From: CAVOGJ01 sp963695405
GTDB lineage: Bacteria; Planctomycetota; Planctomycetia; Pirellulales; Pirellulaceae
Length of the DNA: 64,000 nucleotides
Assembly: GCA_963695405.1 (NCBI GenBank)
Contig: CAVOGJ010000013.1
Location: forward strand, 29,242 to 93,241
Direction: 5' to 3'
Both the position numbers and the translations under genes were made by a program. The notes under the pieces were generated by a model. It saw nothing but the letters and a program-made list of their open reading frames with translations. It was not told the origin of the DNA and ran no database searches. Shown piece by piece: positions 33,378 to 41,342 of the stretch. Position 1 is the first letter of the stretch. Every line of letters begins with the position of its first letter.

Positions 33378-33590
33378 ATGTTGACTTACCGCAACGCTGC
33401 CGTTGCCACCCTGCTGCTCGGTGCCGTCCTGACGGTGCTGGGTATCGTTATGGGTGGTTTCAACTCGGTCACGTGGGCTGGATTCATTGGTGCCGGTATC
33501 GCGTTAACTATTCACGGCGGCCTCGCCACGCTCGGTTCCTTTGTGATGTCCTCATCCGGCAAAGAGACCGAAATAGAAGACGCCGAATAA
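33378..33590 (+). CDS. Small two-TM hypothetical membrane protein
   Basis: A 70-residue protein with two hydrophobic segments: AAVATLLLGAVLTVLGIVMGG and WAGFIGAGIALTIHGGLATLG. An acidic tail follows (GKETEIEDAE). I chose ATG 33378 (MLTYRN) because the broken paralogue at 31880 also carries LTYR at this point; the frame extends 10 codons upstream. Unknown function. Its TAA lies in attC-like site 8. Confidence 0.6.
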   Translation: MLTYRNAAVATLLLGAVLTVLGIVMGGFNSVTWAGFIGAGIALTIHGGLATLGSFVMSSSGKETEIEDAE

Positions 33591-33672
33591 CCGGCGCGTA
33601 CACGGGAGTCGCCGAACCTATCGAAATCAAGTGAAGCATCCTTGGGGGCGACCCGGTGATGCGTAGCCAAGT
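33587..33672 (+). other. attC-like site 8
   Basis: Begins AATAACCGG, sharing the stop codon of the two-TM gene. Left arm GTACACGGGAGTCGCC; right arm GGGGGCGACCCGGTGATGCG. GTCGCC and GGCGAC are complementary. The right boundary (GTAGCC or later) is less clear. Confidence 0.55.
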
Positions 33673-33733
33673 GTTGTGGCTTCTATTCCTGGGACGAGTC
33701 GTACTTTCCAAGTGCAAATGTTATATTGCACCG

Positions 33734-34525
33734 GTGCACATCCGCGACCACCATCAGCGAGCCATTGAGCGCCTGGCCGACGCCTACCGCGACGACCCGC
33801 GTTTCCGTGCGATTATCATTGGCGGCTCCATCGCCAAGGGCTACGCCCGCGATGACTCGGATGTGGACTTCCTGATCGTCGCCAGCGATGAGGCGTTTGA
33901 GCGGCACCTGGCCGCGCGCGACCTGTTCATCAATCGGCGAGACCTCTGCGATTACGAGGGCGGTTACGTTGACGGCAAGATCATTAACCTCGCCTTCCTT
34001 ACGCAGCTGGCCGAGATGGGCAACGAGCCTTCGCGGGCCGCGTTCGAGGGCGCCTTTGTCGCCTACTCGCACGAAGCGGACCTAGATGCCCTGTTGCAAC
34101 GTATCCCCGTCTACCCCGAGGCGGGGCACGATGAGCGCATTAGGGCCTTCTACAGCATGTCGTTTATCCAGCACTGGTTGATCCACGAGGCGGAGCGCCA
34201 CGGCAACCGCTATACGCTGACCCGCGCCACCAGTCAGCTCGCGCTGTTCACGGGTCGGTTGATCCTGGCACACAACCGCAGGCTCTTCCCCTATCACAAG
34301 TGGCTGCCCAAAGCCCTCGAATCGGCGCCCGACAAGCCCGACGGCCTGATGGAATGCTTCCACGACCTGCTCAAGGAACCCCGCGGTGACCGCGCCACCG
34401 CCCTGTTCGAGCGGGTCCGAGGCTATCGGGACTGGGGCGTCAGCGACCTCGAGGCCTATACGTGGTTCATGACCGAAGTGGAATGGAGTTGGATGTCGGA
34501 CAATACACCCATCGAGGACTGGTAG
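33734..34525 (+). CDS. Nucleotidyltransferase domain protein
   Basis: A polymerase-beta-like nucleotidyltransferase of about 263 residues. The catalytic motif is clear: IIIGGSIAKGYARDDSDVDFLIV (GG-S-x9-D-x-D). A downstream aspartate lies on the next strand (GGYVDGKIINLAF). The C-terminal 150 residues are helical, as in small-molecule adenylyltransferases. The GTG at 33734 is my choice; the frame is open from 33656. Codon use looks more GC-rich than its neighbours in the array, suggesting a different source. Substrate unknown; relatives modify aminoglycosides or proteins. Confidence 0.75.
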   Translation: MHIRDHHQRAIERLADAYRDDPRFRAIIIGGSIAKGYARDDSDVDFLIVASDEAFERHLAARDLFINRRDLCDYEGGYVDGKIINLAFLTQLAEMGNEPSRAAFEGAFVAYSHEADLDALLQRIPVYPEAGHDERIRAFYSMSFIQHWLIHEAERHGNRYTLTRATSQLALFTGRLILAHNRRLFPYHKWLPKALESAPDKPDGLMECFHDLLKEPRGDRATALFERVRGYRDWGVSDLEAYTWFMTEVEWSWMSDNTPIEDW

Positions 34526-34788
34526 GGAAGATAAAAGGGGAGAATCGCTTGCAGGATGCGGCTGACGAAATTGACGCTAAAGGGGGACCGTCAAGGTTTG
34601 GAATTTTTGGGCCTTGGTGTTCTGAAGTAGAGAACATTGTCAGCAAACACGTCGGTGGCGTTACTCGAAGCGAAGACTATAAGCCGGACCCTTTGTTTCC
34701 CGATGAGTTGCCCCAGATCCAATATGATGGGAAATCCACGCTCATCGTTCCTGTGCATCCCTGGTGTGAACTAACACTCCTAGTTTGA
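34462..34788 (+). pseudogene. Probable C-terminal remnant of an unknown protein
   Basis: The frame from about 34528 reads GENRLQDAADEIDAKGGPSR, FGIFGPWCSEVENIVSKHVGG and YDGKSTLIVPVHPWCELTLLV. It looks like genuine protein but has no start of its own. The only ATG (34462) lies inside the nucleotidyltransferase gene in another frame. Not recognised. Likely a 5'-truncated gene left at the end of the array. Confidence 0.35.
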
Positions 34789-35068
34789 CAAAACGGGCAA
34801 CTCACCTGTTTATAGGGCGCCACAATGAAAGCAGGCTTGATTTGCCCAGTCATACGCTCCGAATTTGCAAGGTATTTAGCTTGCGAGGAATCGGGGATCC
34901 TACAGAGTGTAGGCACAAAAACACATAGCTACCGTGATGTTTGGCCAAGGTCGCCGATGGAAGCCCGTGCCGTCCAAGTGCTTTGGCGTAATTCACGCCG
35001 GAACGAGCCACAGCAAGAATGCTCTTCAAGTGGGCCCCCGCCGGGGGAGAAATAGCACCTAAGTCCAG
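34789..35068. other. Intergenic region, nothing recognised
   Basis: No supported gene. A GC-rich inverted stretch (CCCCCGCCGGGGG) lies at about 35036-35048. Confidence 0.3.
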
Positions 35069-35143
35069 TCGGGGTGACAGGATTCGAACCTGCGACCTTT
35101 TGACCCCCAGTCAAACGCGCTAGCCAGGCTGCGCCACACCCCG
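35069..35143 (-). tRNA. tRNA-Pro (anticodon GGG)
   Basis: A 75-base cloverleaf: acceptor CGGGGTG/CACCCCG, D arm GCGCAGCCTGGCTAGCGC, anticodon stem TTTGA/TCAAA with loop CTGGGGG, T arm GCAGG-TTCGAAT-CCTGT, discriminator A. No CCA is encoded. Reads CCC and CCU proline codons. Confidence 0.95.
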
Positions 35144-35372
35144 ATGATGATGTATCCCGGTAAGTTGACCCAAGGAGCAACGAATGTGCATGCCGCGTCT
35201 TGGTCCCAGATTGTAACGAAGACCGCAACGCTTGTTAAGCCGGAGATGGGGGGTGAACCGACGTTCGTGGGCGTTGCCCCATCGTCGTGAGCGGGTCAAA
35301 TCTGTCGGACACTGGCCCGTTGGAGGGGCGCATTCCGCGACGCAGTCAAAAAAGACAGAACACCGCTCGGGA

Positions 35373-36152
35373 TTAAGCGTCTTCCATCAACTGGTTTTGC
35401 CGATCGGCGAGTTCACAGAGGATGTCAGCCAGGCAGCAGGTGAGCCGTTCGAAGTAGAGCTTTCCCTTGGCGGCCGTCGCCCTAGACGGATCCCCGCTAC
35501 CGGTGTCCGGGTGGCAGCGGGACCAAGGCCGCGGCGTCCAGACGCCTGGTTGGGCTAGTGAGCGAATCTGAAAGGGAATCCGTTCTCCACGTCCGGCCTT
35601 CTCCATCTCGACCAGTTCGGGATGCAAGTGCAACATCAGGCTGGTTTCGAGTTCACCCGCGTGGTCTCCCGGCGCATCAAACGTCTGCTGGATCACCTCG
35701 GGGATCAGTTCATAAAAGTTGACGACAATGATCAGGAGGTTCTGGCGGGAAAATTCGGACTGTAGATCCCGCACCAGTGGCTTGAATTCGTTGCCGCCAT
35801 GACCATTGAGGATCACCAGGCGGAAAATCCCCTGGGTAGTCAAGGATCGCACAATATCCCGCAGCACGGCTAGCGCCGTGGTCGTGGTAAAGCTGATTGT
35901 CGCAACTTGATCCAATTGTTGTTCATCATTGCCAAAGGGAATCGTTGGCAGTACCACCAGTTTGGCCCCGTTGGCAGCCGCCTTCTGGCCCGCGACGCGA
36001 ACGATCCCCTCGGCCTCATAGGCATCCGTGCCATAGGGGAGATGGTAGCCGTGCGCCTCGGTGGCTCCCCAGGGTAAGACCGCAAGATGAGGCGGATCTT
36101 CGAGCAGTTGACGATGAGTGGCCTGTAGCAGTTGCGTCGGTCGTGGTTGCAT
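35373..36152 (-). CDS. Creatininase family amidohydrolase
   Basis: A 259-residue metal-dependent hydrolase. Family motifs are all visible: LPWGATEAHGYHLPYGTDAYEAEGI (E and H, D ligands), VILNGHGGNEFKP, and the active-site GDHAGELETSLML. Members hydrolyse cyclic or linear amides such as creatinine or formamidopyrimidines; the substrate here is unknown. The start ATG 36152 (MQPRPTQLL) fits the family; a longer frame from 36236 adds an unrelated leader. Confidence 0.85.
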   Translation of the reverse strand: MQPRPTQLLQATHRQLLEDPPHLAVLPWGATEAHGYHLPYGTDAYEAEGIVRVAGQKAAANGAKLVVLPTIPFGNDEQQLDQVATISFTTTTALAVLRDIVRSLTTQGIFRLVILNGHGGNEFKPLVRDLQSEFSRQNLLIIVVNFYELIPEVIQQTFDAPGDHAGELETSLMLHLHPELVEMEKAGRGERIPFQIRSLAQPGVWTPRPWSRCHPDTGSGDPSRATAAKGKLYFERLTCCLADILCELADRQNQLMEDA

Positions 36153-36403
36153 GATTGCCAAGCCTGGACAAGGTAAGCGGGGCTGAGAAACGCAAACGCG
36201 AAAGTGCCAGCGGAATGAGGGAATGCTGAATGGCACGATCGACTCGCAATCGATAAGCCTCAGTAGACGTATCTTTATCGAGCATAAATTCGGCTCACCG
36301 GCATAGTTTGTGCTCTCACGCGGGCTTGTGGCAAGTACGGGTGGGCGGGTACGTTGTGCAAAGTCATCGCAAATTTACTGTAAGCTTGATCCGCAGGAAG
36401 ATT

Positions 36404-37987
36404 ATGACACATTTCTCGCTGGAATCGATCGGCATCCATGTCGAGGACGTCGTCCGCAACGCCTCTGTCTCGCTACTCTACCAGGAAGCCATTCGTCGTG
36501 ACCGCGAAGCGACGATTTCTGACCGTGGCGCCCTCATCGCTTATTCTGGAACAAAAACCGGTCGATCTCCGAGTGACAAGCGAGTCGTCGAGCACGCCGA
36601 TTCGAAGTCGGATGTTTGGTGGGGCTCGGTGAACATCCCCATCGATCAAGAGGTGTTCGCGATCAATCGGGAGCGAGCCGTCGATTATTTGAACACGTGT
36701 CCGCGACTGTATTGTGTCGATGCGTTCGCTGGCTGGGACGATAAATACCGCATCAAGGTGCGTGTGGTCTGTGCGCGGCCGTATCACGCCCTGTTCATGT
36801 ACAACATGCTGATCCGTCCGACAGCAAAGGAATTGGCCAATTTTGGCGAACCCGACTGTACGATCTTGAATGCCGGAGCCTTCCCCGCAAATCGACACAC
36901 GCGAGGCATGACTTCCAAAACCAGTGTGGATCTCAGCCTGGAAGAACGTGAGGTGGTCATTCTGGGAACAGAGTACGCCGGCGAGATGAAGAAGGCGGTC
37001 TTTACGCTGATGAACTATCTCATGCCGAAACAAGGCGTGCTTTCGATGCATTGTTCGTCAACAGCAAGCCCGGAAGGTGATACGACGATCCTGTTCGGGC
37101 TGTCCGGGACTGGCAAAACAACGCTTTCGGCCGACCCGAAACGTCTGTTGATTGGCGACGACGAGCATTGCTGGACGGATGATGGCGTGTTTAATATTGA
37201 GGGCGGCTGCTATGCCAAAGCGATCTACCTCACGCGAGAAGCCGAACCAGAGATTTTTGATGCACTCAGTTTCGGGGCGGTTCTGGAAAACGTTGTTTAT
37301 GACAAAGCCGATCATCACGTCGACTTTTCGAATACCAGCATTACGGAAAACACTCGCGGTTCGTATCCGATTGAACACATCAGCAATGCCAAAGTTCCCT
37401 GCGTCGGTGGTCATCCGACCAACATTGTGTTTTTGACATGCGATGCCTTTGGCGTGCTGCCGCCGATCAGCAAGCTGACGCCGGCCCAGGCTGAATACCA
37501 TTTCATTAGCGGATATACGGCCAAAGTGGCCGGTACGGAAGTCGGTGTGACCGAGCCACAGGCGACTTTTTCTCCCTGTTTTGGCGGACCGTTTCTTGTG
37601 CTGCACCCAGGGCGTTACGCCGAGCTACTTTCGGAACTGCTGAAGAAGCACCATTCGCACGTCTGGCTCGTGAATACCGGGTGGACCGGTGGCCCCTACG
37701 GTGAGGGGAATCGCATCAAATTGGCGGCCACCCGGGCCATCATTGACGGAATTCATTCGGGCGCATTGATTAAGGCGAAGACGCAAAAGGAACCAATTTT
37801 TGGGCTGGACATGATTACGAGCTGTCCAGGTGTGCCGAGCGAGTTGCTCGTTCCGCGTGGTACCTGGTCCGATCCGTCGAAATACGACGCGACGGCGAAG
37901 AAATTGTCCGAACTTTTCCACAAGAATTTCGACACGTATGCCGACGGCGTTCGAAAAGAGGTGCGGGACGCCGGGCCGAGTGCGTAA
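36404..37987 (+). CDS. pckA: Phosphoenolpyruvate carboxykinase (ATP)
   Basis: Converts oxaloacetate and ATP to phosphoenolpyruvate, CO2 and ADP, the first step of gluconeogenesis, in the cytoplasm. The 527-residue product matches the ATP-dependent enzyme throughout: RTGRSPSDK-type substrate loop (KTGRSPSDKR), the kinase P-loop GLSGTGKTTLS (232 on), GDDEHCW with the metal aspartates, and NTGWTGGPYGEGNRI. An AGGAAG ribosome binding site precedes the ATG at 36404. Divergent from the creatininase gene. Confidence 0.95.
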   Translation: MTHFSLESIGIHVEDVVRNASVSLLYQEAIRRDREATISDRGALIAYSGTKTGRSPSDKRVVEHADSKSDVWWGSVNIPIDQEVFAINRERAVDYLNTCPRLYCVDAFAGWDDKYRIKVRVVCARPYHALFMYNMLIRPTAKELANFGEPDCTILNAGAFPANRHTRGMTSKTSVDLSLEEREVVILGTEYAGEMKKAVFTLMNYLMPKQGVLSMHCSSTASPEGDTTILFGLSGTGKTTLSADPKRLLIGDDEHCWTDDGVFNIEGGCYAKAIYLTREAEPEIFDALSFGAVLENVVYDKADHHVDFSNTSITENTRGSYPIEHISNAKVPCVGGHPTNIVFLTCDAFGVLPPISKLTPAQAEYHFISGYTAKVAGTEVGVTEPQATFSPCFGGPFLVLHPGRYAELLSELLKKHHSHVWLVNTGWTGGPYGEGNRIKLAATRAIIDGIHSGALIKAKTQKEPIFGLDMITSCPGVPSELLVPRGTWSDPSKYDATAKKLSELFHKNFDTYADGVRKEVRDAGPSA

Positions 37988-38016
37988 TTGGTCATCGGTA
38001 AGTTGCCTGTGCCTGT

Positions 38017-38219
38017 GCTGGGATACGGCACATTCCACCTCGCGGAGGGCCAACGGCCCGACCATTTGCCGACACGGCGAAATGGCGTGCCTCGCCAAAC
38101 GACCGGGCCGATTGGAATGGATCAAAATCAAGTCAACGGGCGAGGATTCTAAACGGCCGGGCCGTTGGCCCTTTCTATTTTCTGGGGGGACCGTGTCCCA
38201 GGCCGATGGCCTGGGCTAG
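38017..38219. repeat. 203-bp flanking repeat, copy 1
   Basis: Nearly identical to 38925-39127 and of the same length. Contains nested palindromes: GGGCCAACGGCCC, CGGCCGGGCCGTTGGCCC and CCCAGGCCGATGGCCTGGG. With its partner it brackets a tandem array. Confidence 0.85.
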
Positions 38220-38279
38220 GCAATCGTCCGGGGCGTTGCCCCTGCATGGTCTCGTGAGTCAAGCGCCTTCCGCCAATCG

Positions 38280-38924
38280 AGCGGCATCCGTGAATTGACG
38301 CCTAAAATCCGTGGGATGGCGACCCACGATCGTTTGCCGGGCGATTCCGCGCCGCGATCGTCCGCCTCGCCGCGATCGTCCTCCATGCCACGCGGGCCGA
38401 AGGCCCAGCCGTTTACCTAGCCCGGCCCAACGGGCTGGGATACCTCCGCCAATCGAGCGGCATCCGTGATTTGACGCCTAAAATCCGTGGGATGGCGACC
38501 CACGATCGTTTGCCGGGCGATCCGCGCCGCGATCGTCCGCCTCGCCACGATCATCCTCCATGCCACGCGGGCCGAAGGCCCAGCCGTTTACCTAGCCCGG
38601 CCCAACGGGCTGGGATACCTCCGCCAATCGAGCGGCATCCGTGATTTGACGCCTAAAATCCGTGGGATGGCGACCCACGATCGTTTGCCGGGCGATCCCG
38701 CGCCGCGATCGTCCTCCATGCCACGCGGGCCGAAGGCCCAGCCGTTTACCTAGCCCAGCCCAACGGGCTGGGATACCTCCGCCAATCGAGCGGCATCCGT
38801 GAATTGACGCCTAAAATCCGTGGGATGGCGACCCACGATCGTTTGCCGGGCGATCCCGCGCCGCGATCGTCCTCCATGCCACGCGGGCCGAAGGCCCAGC
38901 CGTTTACCTAGCCCAGCCCAACGG
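38280..38924. repeat. Four tandem repeats of about 175 bp
   Basis: The word GTGGGATGGCGACCCACGAT begins at 38311, 38487, 38662 and 38820, giving periods of 176, 175 and 158 bases. Units differ by a few bases and one internal deletion. Each carries palindromes such as GGGCCGAAGGCCC and CCCAACGGGCTGGG. No spacers, so not CRISPR. Confidence 0.9.
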
Positions 38925-39127
38925 GCTGGGATACCGCACACCCCACCTCGCGGAGGGCCAACGGCCCGACCATTTGCCGACATGGCGAAATGGCGTGCCT
39001 CGCCAAACGACCGGGCCGATTGGAATGGATCAAAATCGCGCCAACGGGCGACGATCTTAAACGGCCGGGCCGTTGGCCCTTTCTATTTTCTCGCCGGGCC
39101 ATATCCCAGGCCGATGGCCTGGGCTAG
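38925..39127. repeat. 203-bp flanking repeat, copy 2
   Basis: Second copy of 38017-38219 in direct orientation. Its last bases contain the stop codon (TAG) of the galactokinase gene on the minus strand. Confidence 0.85.
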
Positions 39128-40347
39128 AGGCCTTCGATCGTGACAATACCGTCGACCATCTGACAACTATGCACGGCATAGGCCTCACTGAATGCGGGTC
39201 GGCTGCGAGGATAGGCTCGATCGACGGCGGCGATGACCGCCTCTACGTCGGAAACACGGACGAGGGCCCCGGCGGCACCTTTGTCCCCGCCTCCCAGCAT
39301 GCGCTCACCCCATACGCCGTCGATTGTGCGTACGATATCGCACATTGTTTCCAGTTCGGGGCCAGAGATTTGATAATCGTCTCGAAGTCCCAGGCCATCG
39401 TCACGAAAGATCTTGCCGACCGCCTGTATGTCGCCCGTCTTCCAGGCCGTGACCATTCGCGCGAATCGCTGCTGGGCTTCGAAAATGTATTTGAGTCTTC
39501 GACAGAGATGCGGGTGGGATGCAGCGAAGTCCGCGAGTAATGCTTCGTATTGCTCGGAGGATCGGACATCGGCAAGGCAACGGATACCAAACTTGGGTTG
39601 GGCCAAGGCGACCAACTGCTCGCATTCCTCACGGCGAATCCTATAAGTGGAGTTCTCCAGACCGGGTCGATTCGTGCCCGTATCGAGGCTGAGAATGCGA
39701 AACTCATCCTCGCACGGTCCAAGCGGAATGTGTTCGATCGATTGGTCATGCGCATGGTAGAGCGTCCCCATGCCCGCGCGAGCGAAGTAGATCATGATCT
39801 GATCGAGGTTGCCACAGGGGGAACCAACGTACTGGTTCTCCACTGCCTGCGCAAGTTCGACCACCCGCATGCCGGGGACGTCATCCTGATTCGCCAGTTC
39901 TAGAAACGTGAGGACTAAATTCAAGGCGAGAGATGCGGAACGCGACATGCCGCCACCGGGGATATTTCCATAGATGACGGCATCGAATCCGACGTCACAA
40001 GCATAGCCGGCTTGCCGCAGAATGGTATCGACACCGAAGGGAAACCGCGCCCAGCTATTAGGTGCGGCTCCGGACGGAGGCGCCGAGCCCAATTCGAATT
40101 GGACGACACCATCTTGTGGAAAGTTATGGCTGTAAAGTCGCACTCGGGAGGAACCGGTGGGTTTGTACGCGAGCCAGATGAAGCGGTCGGTTCCGACGCC
40201 AAAAAGATCGGTACCATTATAGTCTCCGTGCTCGACGCCCAGACAAAAGCGAGAAGACGAGCGGCGGATGGTTCCGCCACGCACATCCAGGCCTTGCTCT
40301 TCAGCGGTCTTCGCCAGCAGCGTCCCTACATCGAACGAAGGTGTCAT
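39124..40347 (-). CDS. Galactokinase-like GHMP kinase
   Basis: A 407-residue sugar kinase. Seen: the galactokinase-type substrate motif VEHGDYNGTDLFG, the GHMP ATP-binding glycine-rich loop GNIPGGGMSRSASLALNL, and motif 3 MLGGGDKGAAGALV. It would phosphorylate galactose or a related sugar at C1 with ATP. The ATG at 40347 has GGAGAG 8 bases upstream; in-frame starts farther upstream lack this. The usual GEHTDY reads VEHGDY here, so sugar specificity may differ. The stop codon lies within a 203-bp repeat. Confidence 0.8.
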   Translation of the reverse strand: MTPSFDVGTLLAKTAEEQGLDVRGGTIRRSSSRFCLGVEHGDYNGTDLFGVGTDRFIWLAYKPTGSSRVRLYSHNFPQDGVVQFELGSAPPSGAAPNSWARFPFGVDTILRQAGYACDVGFDAVIYGNIPGGGMSRSASLALNLVLTFLELANQDDVPGMRVVELAQAVENQYVGSPCGNLDQIMIYFARAGMGTLYHAHDQSIEHIPLGPCEDEFRILSLDTGTNRPGLENSTYRIRREECEQLVALAQPKFGIRCLADVRSSEQYEALLADFAASHPHLCRRLKYIFEAQQRFARMVTAWKTGDIQAVGKIFRDDGLGLRDDYQISGPELETMCDIVRTIDGVWGERMLGGGDKGAAGALVRVSDVEAVIAAVDRAYPRSRPAFSEAYAVHSCQMVDGIVTIEGL

Positions 40348-40620
40348 CGATTGTCTCTCCATAGCGCATTGTGGTGACCCGCCGCCCATTGTGCTTGCAA
40401 CGAATTCAAGGGCAAGAGTCTCGACGTGGTGCACCTGTACTAACTCGGCAAGAATCACGGGTCGGGCAAGCTGAAATTGTTGTTTCGACGCCGCCCCCGC
40501 GGAGGTGAAAAGAGTTGCGTATTTTGGATGGTCGTAGGCACAAAAGCCAAAACGAGGTGGTACTGTTGATACGCGGTCATCAACTTGGGTTTAGTTCTTT
40601 TGTTGAAACGGGAGACGCTT

Positions 40621-41207
40621 ATGTTTCGTACCTTGTCGGCTGTAGCTATTGCGTTGTGTTTGAGTTGCTCGGTATGGCGCAAAGCTCATTCCAAAACTCA
40701 ACACCGACGACGAAATCCGGCGTACCAACCCCTGCCACGCCGCAGGTCGGTCAGTCGGGAACTTTCCAAAACCAGAATGGTTTCAATCAAGGCTCGAACT
40801 TCAACACGAAAGGCAATCAGTGGAATTCGAATAACGGCGTCTGGCAGCAGAATAACGGCAACCAGACGCAGTTCAGCCAGCAAGGTGCTGGTGAAAATCA
40901 AGGTTCGTTCCGTCAGAACGGAGCTTTTCAGAATAACGGCTCTTTCCAGTCCAACGCGAACAACAGTCAGTATGGGCAGCAGTACCGTAATCCCACGGCG
41001 ACAACGACTCCCGTTGCCAACGAGAACGGATACGCCGAGCTCCAAGGCGGTGGCGGTTGCAACGCGAATGCGGTCGGACAAACCGGGGTAGGCTTTGAGG
41101 GCAGCTATCCGATGGAGAGTTCTGGTTCTGGATATTATGGGCGCGCGGCGCGGCCAATGCCCACTTACCGTCGCGGCGGCTTTTTCCGCGGCTTCTGGGG
41201 CCGATAA
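40621..41207 (+). CDS. Asn/Gln-rich secreted protein, signal peptide out of frame
   Basis: ATG 40621 with GGGAGA upstream starts a signal peptide, MFRTLSAVAIALCLSC. The mature part lies two bases out of phase from it: from 40674 the frame reads MAQSSFQNSTPTTKSG and continues to 41207. One base is missing near 40660-40673, by mutation or sequencing error. The mature protein is of very low complexity: N, Q, G, S and F repeats (FNQGSNFNTKGNQWNSNNG, QNNGSFQSNANNSQYGQQY), then a GGGGCNAN turn and an R/G/F-rich end (RRGGFFRGFWGR). It resembles prion-like or matrix proteins. Function unknown. A strong terminator follows. Confidence 0.6.
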
Positions 41208-41239
41208 CTGGCCGCAGACAACGTACTGGTGATTGATGG

Positions 41240-41282
41240 CGGCGGCATTGACCCCAGCGGTTGGTGCCGCCGTTCTTTTTTT
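41240..41282 (+). terminator. Intrinsic terminator after the Asn/Gln-rich gene
   Basis: An 8-bp perfect stem CGGCGGCA/TGCCGCCG (41240-41247 with 41265-41272), then TTCTTTTTTT. It ends plus-strand transcription before the convergent symporter gene. Confidence 0.75.
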
Positions 41283-41342
41283 GGATAGGCGCTCTTGAGC
41301 CAAGTATTCTTTCGCCACGCCGGCGGTTGATGCCGCGTCGCT

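Noticed and set aside
38280..38924. Possible CRISPR array
   Set aside because: The repeats are 158-176 bp, contiguous and with no unique spacers, and there are no cas genes nearby.
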